The notes beneath the pieces were generated by a model that saw only the letters and a program-made list of their open reading frames with translations, was not told the DNA's origin and ran no database searches. The translations under genes and the position numbers were made by a program. Shown here one piece after another: positions 57,413-64,000 of a stretch of DNA of 64,000 bases (positions are counted from its first letter, which is position 1; each line of letters begins with the position of its first letter). Origin of the DNA: Alteromonadaceae bacterium. Lineage in GTDB: Bacteria; Pseudomonadota; Gammaproteobacteria; Enterobacterales; Alteromonadaceae. The stretch lies in the NCBI GenBank assembly GCA_014872785.1, contig WKFJ01000061.1:45595-109594 (forward strand). The letters are read 5' to 3'.

Positions 57413-58906
57413 TTAAAACTGAGGGAGCGAAGCTAGTAATGCTGCACCCGTTTGATTTAAAGATGACACCGTCCTATCTAGCGCGATATATTTATCTCTT
57501 TGAATTTGCTCAAAATTTAGCATTCTTAGCTCAAATGCCTCCCGCTCATCTGCCAGCAAGTCCTTCTCGTCATCTAGCGCGTCTTCTCTTTCACTTAACA
57601 AACCACCAAACGTAGTGTACTCGTAAAGAAAATCATATACACGCAAACCAATACCTTCTGAACTGTCAGTAAACAAATTTGCGACCTCATCGAAATAGTC
57701 GTCCAATGCGTCCGATAGTTTGTCCTCACCACTACCCGAACCAAATTCATCGACAGCAGTTATTTCGAGCTTACCATCATCGTCAAAGGTAACACCAATT
57801 TGAGCAAGACTACCGAGTGTGTTACCGGATACCTGGTCAGATATCAAATTAGCAAGTCCGCTTTGTAGTCCGCGAACCATGAAGTCGCCAGCTAACGCAC
57901 CGTCTTCTTCTAAATCGGACAAACCGTACCGAGTTAGGGTGCTAATTTCATCGGTTAGGGTATTGTAGGCGTCGATAAAGTCTCTAATCTTATTTTCGAG
58001 TCCAGTCTTATCGTTACCGATAGTTAATTTAGAATACTGGAAACCACCATTTTCAGCGACTAGATCAGTGTCTGTAGTTGTTTCAGACAATTCAAATGCT
58101 TCAAAAGATACGTTGGGTATAATGTTTTCGAACTCATTGGAGGCACTTGTTACCTGAATTCCATCAATATATGCGATCGCATTGGTGGCATTTTCTTGGG
58201 TTAGCGTTGTAGACCCAACACCGAGATTCGTTGACGCAACGTTAGCGAGATCGGCGTTCCCACCGCCATCAATTTGCAATTCATCACCGGTTCCAGTAAT
58301 GCTCGATCGTAAGATAAGTTTAGGGCCTACAGTGCCAGTATCCAACAATGTAGCCGTAACTAGCGGGGTGGTACCATCAGACTGGAAGTTATTACTATTG
58401 CTATTTATTGCATTTACGTATTCTTGCAATGTCATGCCGGATGTAACAGTAACCGAAAAACTATCTGAAGAATTTACAAAACCAAAGTTCACGGTCGTTT
58501 CTGTGTTTGTAAGAACATCTGATGACGCCGAAAAGACATTATCTTGAGTCGTAAATTCTGTGCCTGTTGCAAGCTGAGTTACTGCGATTTGATAGTCACC
58601 CTCAAGAGCACTAGTAGATGCTTCGGCACTAAACGGACCCGTGTCATCCTCTTCAAGATCGCTATTTGGATGGTCTATTTGGGGCTCACGCGCATTGAGA
58701 TTAAAGTCGTTTTTTAACTCTTCAGCGGTGTCTTGGAATTCTTCTACTTTTGACTTCAATGAGCCAATAGCAGAGATTGTGGCATCCAGAGTTTCTTCTT
58801 GTTCGTCGAGTCTCGTCTGTTTCGGAGTCCTCTCTGCGTCAATAAGTTGCGTGACAAGGTCATCTAACGCTAGACCTGAACCAACACCTAAACTCTGGAT
58901 ACCCAT
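57413..58906 (-). CDS. fliD: FliD, flagellar filament cap
   Basis: 497 residues. N-terminal helical domain (GVGSGLALDDLVTQLIDAERTPKQTRLDEQEETLDATISAIGSLKS), beta-rich middle, the FliD C-terminal region (KLTIGNDKTGLENKIRDFIDAYNTLTDEIS) and the terminal helix. It caps the growing filament. It lies 13 bases after flaG, and an aspartate-rich composition suggests adaptation to salt. Confidence 0.96.
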   Translation of the reverse strand: MGIQSLGVGSGLALDDLVTQLIDAERTPKQTRLDEQEETLDATISAIGSLKSKVEEFQDTAEELKNDFNLNAREPQIDHPNSDLEEDDTGPFSAEASTSALEGDYQIAVTQLATGTEFTTQDNVFSASSDVLTNTETTVNFGFVNSSDSFSVTVTSGMTLQEYVNAINSNSNNFQSDGTTPLVTATLLDTGTVGPKLILRSSITGTGDELQIDGGGNADLANVASTNLGVGSTTLTQENATNAIAYIDGIQVTSASNEFENIIPNVSFEAFELSETTTDTDLVAENGGFQYSKLTIGNDKTGLENKIRDFIDAYNTLTDEISTLTRYGLSDLEEDGALAGDFMVRGLQSGLANLISDQVSGNTLGSLAQIGVTFDDDGKLEITAVDEFGSGSGEDKLSDALDDYFDEVANLFTDSSEGIGLRVYDFLYEYTTFGGLLSEREDALDDEKDLLADEREAFELRMLNFEQIQRDKYIALDRTVSSLNQTGAALLASLPQF

Positions 58907-58919
58907 TTTACACCTCTAA

Positions 58920-59366
58920 CTAAACTTCTCTGCTAAATAGCACTCCTACCGCCTCACCAACATCAAATTGCTGACCTCGAATTTTCTCCGAGAGTGCCAA
59001 CACCTCCTCTGATGGAATTTGACGAATTAATTCCCCAGTATCAGTGTCTGTCACTTGCACAACCGACCTATTGGCATTCTCATTATAAGAGAAATCTAAG
59101 TTGCGTCGTTGAGACTGTACAAAATCGCTTATTTCAGCCACAGCAGTTTCTATTTCTATGTCTGAGACAGACGTAGTTTCGATATCTGTGTTATCGACTG
59201 ATTCTCGCTGATCATTAGCCCTTTTTGCAAGCTCTAGTGTAGCAGAACGAGCCTCCGAATCTTGGACTTCTCGATCTGGAATCTCTCTTGCACTGCGAGC
59301 GCCAAGCGCTTGCTGAGCATTTTGTACTTCGACAGCTAAGTTAGTTTGAGTTACATCAATTGCCAT
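58920..59366 (-). CDS. flaG: FlaG, polar flagellar protein
   Basis: 148 residues with the FlaG domain at the C-terminus: RRNLDFSYNENANRSVVQVTDTDTGELIRQIPSEEVLALSEKIR. FlaG affects filament length in several polar flagellates. It is downstream of the 59436 flagellin, behind a hairpin that is probably leaky. Confidence 0.93.
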   Translation of the reverse strand: MAIDVTQTNLAVEVQNAQQALGARSAREIPDREVQDSEARSATLELAKRANDQRESVDNTDIETTSVSDIEIETAVAEISDFVQSQRRNLDFSYNENANRSVVQVTDTDTGELIRQIPSEEVLALSEKIRGQQFDVGEAVGVLFSREV

Positions 59367-59393
59367 CTTTCACCTCCAGTAGGTAAAAGTGAA

Positions 59394-59416
59394 GGTCAGG
59401 AATCATTTTCCTGACC
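59394..59416 (-). terminator. Hairpin between flagellin and flaG, probably a leaky terminator
   Basis: A 9-base-pair perfect stem (GGTCAGGAA with TTCCTGACC) and a 5-base loop begin about 20 bases after the flagellin stop. On the minus strand no long T run follows, so it likely reduces rather than ends transcription, giving high flagellin and lower flaG-fliD levels. Confidence 0.6.
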
Positions 59417-59435
59417 GTTCAACTAACCCAAATAC

Positions 59436-60260
59436 TTATCCGAGTAGTGACAAAGCCGCCTGAGGTCTCTGATTTGCCTGACTCAGTACAGAAATACTTG
59501 CCTGTTGGACGATCTGGTTCTGAGTCAAACTCGCAGTTTCAGACGCAAAGTCAGTGTCTCGAATTCGACCACGTGCAGCGCTAAGGTTTTCTGCAACGGC
59601 AGCCAAGTTTCTGACTGTTGACTGGAACCTGTTTTGCAATGCACCCAAAGACGCTCTTTGAGAACCGATTGCCGATATCGCAGAGTCGATTGATGTGATT
59701 GCCGCCGAAGCACCACTTGATGTAGAAATATCAACCGATCCTACACCTAACCCGGAGGCACCGAACCCGCCAGAGCGCGACAAATTAACCGAAATACTTT
59801 GGCCGGCGTTGGCTCCAACCTGAAAGGTCGAAGAAAACGTGCCGTCTAAAATATTCACATTACCAAACTGAGTGTCTGCACCGATTCTAGATATTTCTGA
59901 AACGAGTGCAGTAACCTCTTGTTGCAGTGCCGCTCTATCTGAAGAAGAGTTGATACCATTTTGTGATTGGATTGATAGCTGACGAATACGTTGCAGCGAG
60001 GTTGTTACCTCGGCAAGCGCGCCTTCACCTACTTGAACTAGTGATATTGCATCATTCGCATTTCTTACTGATTGACTGATACCTTCTATTTGGCTGGTCA
60101 AACGGTCTGAAATTTGAAGACCCGCAGCATCATCCGCCGCTCTGTTGATTCTAAAACCTGACGACAATCTTTCAAAAGAAGTCGCTAGATTTTCATTAGA
60201 AACAAAGAGTTGGCGCTGTGCGTTTAACGAACTTGAATTCGTATTTACGAACAAAGACAT
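59436..60260 (-). CDS. Flagellin (third copy of the MSLFVNTN group)
   Basis: 274 residues from the ATG at 60260, which has AGGAGG 7 bases upstream; the frame is open to 60332 but lacks a site there. MSLFVNTNSSSLNAQRQLF, SSGFRINRAADDAAGLQISDRL and the C-terminal ISVLSQANQRPQAALSLLG are standard D0/D1 segments. The variable centre is very short. A sigma-28 promoter is at 60410-60436. It is somewhat more distant from the two flagellins to the right than they are from each other. Confidence 0.96.
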   Translation of the reverse strand: MSLFVNTNSSSLNAQRQLFVSNENLATSFERLSSGFRINRAADDAAGLQISDRLTSQIEGISQSVRNANDAISLVQVGEGALAEVTTSLQRIRQLSIQSQNGINSSSDRAALQQEVTALVSEISRIGADTQFGNVNILDGTFSSTFQVGANAGQSISVNLSRSGGFGASGLGVGSVDISTSSGASAAITSIDSAISAIGSQRASLGALQNRFQSTVRNLAAVAENLSAARGRIRDTDFASETASLTQNQIVQQASISVLSQANQRPQAALSLLG

Positions 60261-60409
60261 AATTACCTCCTGAGAGAGAGCAGAGTTTTTATACTTACCT
60301 TCTCGCCAATTTTTGATTCCCGAAGGAACCACCTCATTTTAATTGTTTGGAAGTTATCTGGTCCCTCAACCTAATAAAATCCAACACTTACATTACCCCT
60401 CGACAATAG

Positions 60410-60436
60410 GTATCGGCTGAGTCTTTAGTCTCTTTA
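60410..60436 (-). promoter_or_regulatory. Sigma-28 promoter of the 59436-60260 flagellin gene
   Basis: On the minus strand TAAA, 15 bases, then GCCGATAC, against the FliA consensus TAAA-N15-GCCGATAA. Transcription would start near 60400, giving a leader of about 140 bases before the ATG. Confidence 0.8.
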
Positions 60437-60643
60437 GCTTTTTTTTCTGTTTTTTTAATTTTCTTCAAAAAAAACCAATAACCCATTGTTTTAATTGAAT
60501 TTTATTTTTATTAATTTTTTGAAATTTCTGTCGATCTGAGTGCTACGCCTAATTCTTTTAATAGTTAAATAATCTTAAAAACGAATTGGACAAACACTTT
60601 GTTCTAAAAATGGAGAATACTTTGAGCACCAAAAATTAAACAT

Positions 60644-60659
60644 TGGCACGCATCATGCT
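60644..60659 (+). promoter_or_regulatory. Sigma-54 promoter reading into the hairpin array
   Basis: TGGCACGCATCATGCT has GG and GC exactly 12 bases apart and a near-perfect -24 element. It points rightward, away from the flagellin on its left and opposite to all flagellar genes here. A start near 60670 would lead into the repeats at 60784-61345. No protein gene follows on this strand. Confidence 0.75.
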
Positions 60660-60723
60660 TTAATTCATCTTGTGAAGCATTGTGATATTTTTTTGACGTT
60701 GGAATGTGTCAGAAAGGTGAAAC

Positions 60724-60751
60724 AAAAAAGGCCAGGTCATATGACCTGGCC
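60724..60751 (-). terminator. Terminator for leftward transcripts (perfect palindrome plus T run)
   Basis: A 22-base perfect palindrome, 60730-60751, with arms GGCCAGGTCAT. On the minus strand it is followed by TTTTTTGTTT, so it ends leftward transcripts from the 61450-62853 area before the next flagellin promoter. On the plus strand no T run follows. Confidence 0.8.
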
Positions 60752-60783
60752 GACTTGCTCACATTGTTAGGAGAACGAGCAAA

Positions 60784-60869
60784 GTTTGTCGTCCGACTGA
60801 CAGGGTTTAAGATTGAATACTGGCCTCTCAACCAAACTTCTACACTCTTGATCCTGTTAGTCGGCGTTT
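60784..60869 (+). ncRNA. Structured 86-nt repeat, copy 1 (candidate RNA)
   Basis: Begins GTTTGTCGTCCGACTGACAG and ends CCTGTTAGTCGGCGTTT. The arms 60793-60804 and 60853-60864 form 12 base pairs, one of them G-U when read on the plus strand; after a G-U and a one-base bulge, TTAAGA pairs with TCTTGA. The 33-base terminal loop (TTGAATACTGGCCTCTCAAC...) is the same in copies 2 and 3. No coding potential is apparent. Confidence 0.6.
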
Positions 60870-60921
60870 CTGTAAGCCCTTTTAGAGTTGCGATGAATCG
60901 CGTTTATCAATGGCTTTACAG
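60870..60921 (+). other. Variable hairpin between repeats 1 and 2
   Basis: CTGTAAGCC (60870-60878) pairs with GGCTTTACAG (60912-60921) with one bulged base; inside, GCGA-TGAA-TCGC (60890-60901) forms a small stem-loop. The sequence is unrelated to the repeats. Confidence 0.5.
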
Positions 60922-60926
60922 AGGCT

Positions 60927-61012
60927 GTTTGTCGTCCGACTGGCAGGGTTTAAGATTGAATACTGGCCTCTCAACCAAACTTCTACACTCTTGATCCTGT
61001 TAGTCGGCGTTT
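60927..61012 (+). ncRNA. Structured 86-nt repeat, copy 2 (candidate RNA)
   Basis: Differs from copy 1 in a single base in the left arm (CTGGCAGG for CTGACAGG). The A to G change turns an A-U pair into G-U on the plus strand, but would be an A-C mismatch on the minus strand. The rest is the same over 86 bases. Confidence 0.6.
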
Positions 61013-61014
61013 TA

Positions 61015-61067
61015 TGAAAGTTTAGCACAGTGAATAATGTTAACCTATTTAACTTGCCTGACTTTCA
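61015..61067 (+). other. Variable hairpin between repeats 2 and 3
   Basis: TGAAAGT (61015-61021) pairs with ACTTTCA (61061-61067); inside, GTTAA-CCTAT-TTAAC (61039-61053) forms a stem-loop. The two-tier architecture is the same as in the first spacer while the sequence differs. Confidence 0.5.
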
Positions 61068-61074
61068 CGTTAAA

Positions 61075-61160
61075 GTTTGTCGTCCGACTGATAGGGTTTA
61101 AGATTGAATACTGGCCTCTCAACCAAACTTCTACACTCTTGATCCTGTTAGTCGGCGTTT
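61075..61160 (+). ncRNA. Structured 86-nt repeat, copy 3 (candidate RNA)
   Basis: Differs from copy 1 in one base (CTGATAGG). The C to T change turns C-G into U-G on the plus strand and keeps the pair; it would be A-C on the minus strand. Loop and outer parts are the same as in copies 1 and 2. Confidence 0.6.
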
Positions 61161-61175
61161 AAATTTCCCGCACTA

Positions 61176-61250
61176 GTATCTTAATTATTCTTCGCGACAT
61201 ATCATGGAATCAGTAAACTTGGTTTAATAATTAGTTTTCAGTTCCGATAC
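61176..61250 (+). other. Variable hairpin between repeats 3 and 4
   Basis: GTATC (61176-61180) pairs with GATAC (61246-61250), and TAATTATT (61182-61189) pairs with AATAATTA (61226-61233). It is longer than the other two spacers and less regular. The AT-rich arms alone could occur by chance. Confidence 0.35.
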
Positions 61251-61261
61251 TCTATCTGCGT

Positions 61262-61345
61262 TTTTGTCATCCAACTGACAAGGTTTAAGATTGAAAACTG
61301 GCCTCTCTGCCAAACTTATACACTTCAACCCTGTTAGTCGACGCC
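61262..61345 (+). ncRNA. Structured repeat, copy 4, diverged
   Basis: About 84 bases, roughly four-fifths like copy 1. GGTTTAAGATTGAA and ACTGGCCTCTC of the loop are kept. ACTGACA still pairs with TGTTAGT, and the inner stem is rebuilt as GGTT-AAG with CTT-AACC. The outer pairs are partly lost. It is probably an older copy. Confidence 0.5.
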
Positions 61346-61449
61346 CCTTGGGCGGCCTCTCACTTCCTACCCTCTTGGTATATTGTTTATTTCATACATC
61401 ACTCAAGTGAGGCGAGATAGAGATGTATGTATGTATTTATGATTATCAG

Positions 61450-61764
61450 TCAGCCTATTACGCTGGGTCTGTGAATCTTTACTTCAATCGCTTTAACAAT
61501 TCTTGTTTTCAAATTTAGTACTAGTTCTCTGACAAACTGTCCAATTACCATCATCGTTCCACTTTCTAGACTCAAGACACGTTCTTGATAGCTAAGACCA
61601 TTTCTTTGACACACTCTAAACAAAGCGAATTCTTGTGTATTTGACAGGCCAATTTTGAATGTCTGGTTGGTTGCCAATTTTTCATTGAACGTTGAATTTG
61701 CCAGTACAGTGGTCACTTTTCGACCTATAGAGCGATAATTTGTATTTATATTGAAGAATCTCAT
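61450..61764 (-). CDS. Hypothetical small protein between flagellin genes
   Basis: 104 residues from the ATG at 61764, which has GAAGG about 9 bases upstream; the frame is open to 61878. MRFFNINTNYRSIGRKVTTVLANSTF at the start, a helical middle, and a basic C-terminus (VIGQFVRELVLNLKTRIVKAIEVKIHRP). No signal peptide. I do not recognise a family. Codon use looks natural. It lies 255 bases downstream of a flagellin and could share its transcript, which would end at the terminator near 60724. Confidence 0.5.
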   Translation of the reverse strand: MRFFNINTNYRSIGRKVTTVLANSTFNEKLATNQTFKIGLSNTQEFALFRVCQRNGLSYQERVLSLESGTMMVIGQFVRELVLNLKTRIVKAIEVKIHRPSVIG

Positions 61765-61800
61765 TATTTTAACCTTCAATTTTATTCTTTTTAAAAATAT

Positions 61801-61816
61801 TGGCACGATGCCTGCT
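61801..61816 (+). promoter_or_regulatory. Second rightward sigma-54 promoter
   Basis: TGGCACGATGCCTGCT, with GG and GC 12 bases apart. It shares the TGGCACG core and TTGGCACG context with the promoter at 60644. A start near 61828 would lead through the hairpin at 61905-61983 and then antisense into the 3' end of the flagellin gene at 62020-62853. Confidence 0.7.
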
Positions 61817-61904
61817 TTACTATTAGTGTTAGTCAACTTTCTGACTGACAAATAGCTGGGAATGTTTATCTCAAACACCTATGCTATTAGTTGAGCGAAA
61901 GCTC

Positions 61905-61983
61905 TCCGTCGACTTATGGGATTGATGGCCAATACCTCAATACCTCACACTACCTCCTGGCGTTAGTTCTGTAAGTCGACGGA
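61905..61983 (+). ncRNA. Structured repeat, fifth and distant copy
   Basis: Perfect 12-base-pair stem, TCCGTCGACTTA with TAAGTCGACGGA, around a 55-base loop that keeps ATTGA and TGGCC in the same order as copies 1-4. Relative to copy 1 (CCGACTGA with TTAGTCGG) both sides change together: C-G becomes T-A and G-U becomes T-A. The loop holds ACCTCCTGG, complementary to a Shine-Dalgarno sequence. Confidence 0.5.
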
Positions 61984-62019
61984 TTATCTCTTCCATGAGA
62001 ATCATATAGCTTCGACCTA

Positions 62020-62853
62020 TTAACCACCTAGTAGACTTAATGCACCTTGAGGTCGCTGATTTGCCTGTGCCAGTACGGTTGTACTTGCCTGCTGAATGAT
62101 CTGGTTTCGAGTCAGGTTCGCTGTTTCTACCGCAAAGTCAGTATCTTTGATACGCGATCTTGCAGCCGAAAGATTTTCTGAAACGTTACTCAAATTACGG
62201 ATTGTAGATTGAAAACGGTTTTGTAAAGCACCGAGTTCTGCTCGCTGTGCACCGATACTGGAAATCGCGGTATCTAGCGCCGCTAATGCGGTAGACGCGC
62301 CAGTTGCAGTAGTTATATCAACAGTGCTAACCCCTAAACCAGATGCACCAAAGCTTGCACCGCTGGTAGATGATAAATTAACGGATATTGTCTGACCGGC
62401 ATTAGCACCAACTTGGAACGCCGCAGAAAATGTACCACTTAAAATGTTGTTACCAGCAAATTGTGTATCGGTTGCGATTCTGGACAACTCAGCAATCAAA
62501 GCAGTTACTTCTTGTTGCAAAGCAGTTTTATCTGCTGAAGAGTTGATACCGTTTTGTGATTGAATGGCCAATTGACGAATACGTTGTAATGCTACGGTGC
62601 TCTCGCCCAACGCACCTTCAGTAGTTTGCACTAAAGAAATAGCGTCATTCGCATTTCGAACAGATTGGTCAAGGCCTTGGATTTGAGTGGTCATTCGGTC
62701 GGTAATCTGAAGACCTGCTGCATCGTCTGCGGCACGGTTGATTCTGAAACCAGATGACAAACGCTCAAATGAAGTACTTAACGCGTTACCAGAGTTAAAT
62801 AATTGACGTTGTGAATTCAGTGAAGACACATTAGTGTTTACAAATAATGACAT
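62020..62853 (-). CDS. Flagellin (second copy)
   Basis: 277 residues: MSLFVNTNVSSLNSQRQLF, SFERLSSGFRINRAADDAAGLQITDRM, LQQEVTALIAELSRIATDTQF, and the C-terminal STTVLAQANQRPQGALSLLGG. Nearly the same as the flagellin at 63169-63999 along its whole length. The short central domain offers only a few Ser/Thr sites (SSTSGASFGASGLG) for the glycan. Likely sigma-28 transcribed. Confidence 0.97.
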   Translation of the reverse strand: MSLFVNTNVSSLNSQRQLFNSGNALSTSFERLSSGFRINRAADDAAGLQITDRMTTQIQGLDQSVRNANDAISLVQTTEGALGESTVALQRIRQLAIQSQNGINSSADKTALQQEVTALIAELSRIATDTQFAGNNILSGTFSAAFQVGANAGQTISVNLSSTSGASFGASGLGVSTVDITTATGASTALAALDTAISSIGAQRAELGALQNRFQSTIRNLSNVSENLSAARSRIKDTDFAVETANLTRNQIIQQASTTVLAQANQRPQGALSLLGG

Positions 62854-62964
62854 TTTTTTCTCCTAACTATTTTTTATGTTTGTAGAGCAAAGTGTTGTTT
62901 TTATTTGTTGCTCTTAAAGACCTGGCGTTTTGTTTTTATTTGATGCTCAGTGCCTTTGCTCTAG

Positions 62965-62992
62965 TTATCGTGCAAACACAAAAAATCCTTTA
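62965..62992 (-). promoter_or_regulatory. Probable sigma-28 promoter of the 62020-62853 flagellin gene
   Basis: On the minus strand TAAA, 16 bases, then CACGATAA. The -10 element keeps CGATAA of the FliA consensus but the first two bases differ, and the spacer is one base longer than at the 60410 promoter. The leader would be about 100 bases. Confidence 0.55.
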
Positions 62993-63111
62993 GAGAAAAT
63001 TTTGACATTTTCCAAGAATTTTTATTTTTTACTTATTTTTCATATACTTAGATCGATTTTTTTGTCAAATAAATGACACTTCAAATCAATATTTCTTTTT
63101 AGACGTTACTG

Positions 63112-63138
63112 GCGCTCTATTTAGATAAAAAAGAGCGC
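63112..63138 (-). terminator. Hairpin after the first flagellin gene
   Basis: GCGCTCT pairs with AGAGCGC, 7 base pairs, plus AT pairs towards the loop, starting about 30 bases past the flagellin stop. No T run follows on the minus strand, so it may stabilise the mRNA end or end transcription only weakly. Confidence 0.5.
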
Positions 63139-63168
63139 TTTGACCAAGAAGGTATTGGAGATGCCTTA

Positions 63169-63999
63169 TTAACCCAATAGCGACAATGCAGACTGTGGTC
63201 TCTGATTGGCCTGAGCAAGTACTGTAGTACTGGCCTGCTGGATAATCTGATTACGGGTTAGGTTGGCGGTTTCCGTGGCGAAGTCAGTATCTTTGATACG
63301 CGATTTAGCACCTGACAAGTTTTCAACCACGTTACTCAAGTTGCGAATGGTGGATTGGAAACGGTTTTGCAAGGCACCTAGCTCTGCACGCTGTGCACCG
63401 ATACTTGAAATCGCGCTATCAATGGAAGTGAGTGCAGCAGAGGCCCCGCTTGATGTAGTGATATCAACGGTACTTACGCCCAATCCTGATGCACCGAAGC
63501 TGGCACCACCGGTGGAAGACAAGTTAACTGAAATCGTTTGACCGGCATTCGCACCGACCTGGAAGGCTGCAGAGAAAGTACCGCTTAGGATATTGTTACC
63601 GGCAAACTGAGTGTCGGTACCAATACGTGATAGTTCTGCGACTAACGCGGTGACTTCTTGTTGCAGTGCTGTTTTGTCAGCAGATGAGTTAATACCGTTT
63701 TGTGATTGAATCGCTAACTGACGAATACGTTGCAATGAAGTCGTAGTTTCTGCAAGCGCACCTTCCGCCGTTTGTACCAATGAAATCGCATCGTTGGCAT
63801 TTCTCACTGATTGGTTTAAACCTTGGATTTGTGAGGTAAAACGGTCAGTAATCTGAAGACCCGCAGCATCATCAGCTGCGCGGTTAATTCTAAAACCTGA
63901 AGACAAACGCTCGAATGACGTGCTCAACGCATTACCAGAATCAAACAACTGACGCTGTGCATTTAACGATGATACGTTGGTGTTAACGAATAAAGACAT
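63169..63999 (-). CDS. Flagellin (first copy)
   Basis: 276 residues: MSLFVNTNVSSLNAQRQLF, SFERLSSGFRINRAADDAAGLQITDRF, SLQRIRQLAIQSQNGINSSADKTALQQEV, and IIQQASTTVLAQANQRPQSALSLLG at the end. A short flagellin lacking D2 and D3 domains. The ATG is at 63999, so its promoter and ribosome site lie outside the window. Confidence 0.97.
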   Translation of the reverse strand: MSLFVNTNVSSLNAQRQLFDSGNALSTSFERLSSGFRINRAADDAAGLQITDRFTSQIQGLNQSVRNANDAISLVQTAEGALAETTTSLQRIRQLAIQSQNGINSSADKTALQQEVTALVAELSRIGTDTQFAGNNILSGTFSAAFQVGANAGQTISVNLSSTGGASFGASGLGVSTVDITTSSGASAALTSIDSAISSIGAQRAELGALQNRFQSTIRNLSNVVENLSGAKSRIKDTDFATETANLTRNQIIQQASTTVLAQANQRPQSALSLLG

Positions 64000-64000
64000 A

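Larger units (their letters stand above)
62854..63168. other. Intergenic leader and promoter region, 315 bases
   Basis: AT-rich DNA between two flagellin genes. It contains the probable sigma-28 site at 62965-62992, a 19-base direct repeat in the leader (62895-62913 and 62930-62948, one mismatch), and a hairpin at 63112-63138. Nothing else is apparent. Confidence 0.6.

Noticed and set aside
60396..60432. Sigma-28 site using the nearer TAAA, 5 bases from GCCGATAC
   Set aside because: Spacing is far too short; the TAAA at 60433-60436 gives the correct 15-base spacer.
60704..60994. 96-codon plus-strand reading frame across repeats 1 and 2
   Set aside because: It is an accident of the repeat: the same peptide segment appears twice because the DNA repeats, with no ribosome site, and copies 3 and 4 are not in frame.
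60784..61345. CRISPR array
   Set aside because: Repeats are 86 bases with internal 12-base-pair stems, only four copies, spacers of 62 to 101 bases that fold themselves, and no cas gene is present.
60784..61345. Integron attC sites or a cassette array
   Set aside because: The ends (GTTTGTC and GGCGTTT) do not form the paired R and L boxes of attC, there is no integrase, and the spacers carry no gene cassettes.

Overview
The window is a chromosomal polar-flagellum locus from a gammaproteobacterium, most likely an Alteromonadales member. The evidence is the order flagellins-flaG-fliD-fliS-(glycosylation genes)-flrA-flrB-flrC-fliEFGHIJ-fliK-fliL-fliM-(fliN), the sigma-54 regulators FlrA/FlrB/FlrC, and short flagellins starting MSLFVNTN. 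The family assignment comes from gene order and protein character, not from a database match.

Layout. 1-9750 (minus strand): basal body, export and switch operon fliE to fliM, with the first two codons of fliN at the left edge. 9901-14048: flrC, flrB, flrA. Sigma-54 boxes with correct GG-N10-GC spacing lie in front of fliK, fliE and flrB. 14260-16224: galE and a divergent flagellin. 16773-56610: a roughly 40 kb glycosylation island inserted between the flrA side and the fliS side. 56650-63999: a FliT-like gene, fliS, fliD, flaG and three near-identical flagellins, with an RNA-like repeat array between two of them.

The island has two main blocks that converge near 34.5 kb. The minus-strand block (34518-56610) has a full pseudaminic acid route (pseB, pseC, pseH, pseG, pseI and two pseF copies), an acyl carrier protein/SDR/AMP-ligase trio that may supply an acyl substituent, several glycosyltransferases, UDP-galactopyranose mutase, and a close UDP-sulfoquinovose synthase homologue. 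The plus-strand block (21889-34497) has two Gfo/Idh/MocA oxidoreductases, another CMP-nonulosonate synthetase, a formyltransferase, a small DUF115 protein, methyltransferases, a PhyH-type dioxygenase, a NeuA-PseG fusion, a second NeuB-type synthase and a DUF4910 protein. Together they suggest two differently decorated nine-carbon sugars plus a more complex glycan that may include galactofuranose and a sulfosugar. A very large Maf-type flagellin glycosyltransferase gene (18015-21490) would attach the nonulosonate.

Most notable points: (1) the maf gene is interrupted at a nine-G tract that encodes its own glycine loop, so it looks like a phase-variable switch in the OFF state; (2) between the flagellin genes there is an array of four conserved 86-nt hairpins alternating with three hairpins of unrelated sequence, behind a good sigma-54 promoter, with a diverged fifth hairpin showing compensatory changes behind a second sigma-54 promoter; the base pairing favours a plus-strand RNA and I do not recognise the family; (3) two island genes carry single in-frame stops (TGA and TAA); (4) a sulfoquinovose-type sugar enzyme sits in a flagellar island.
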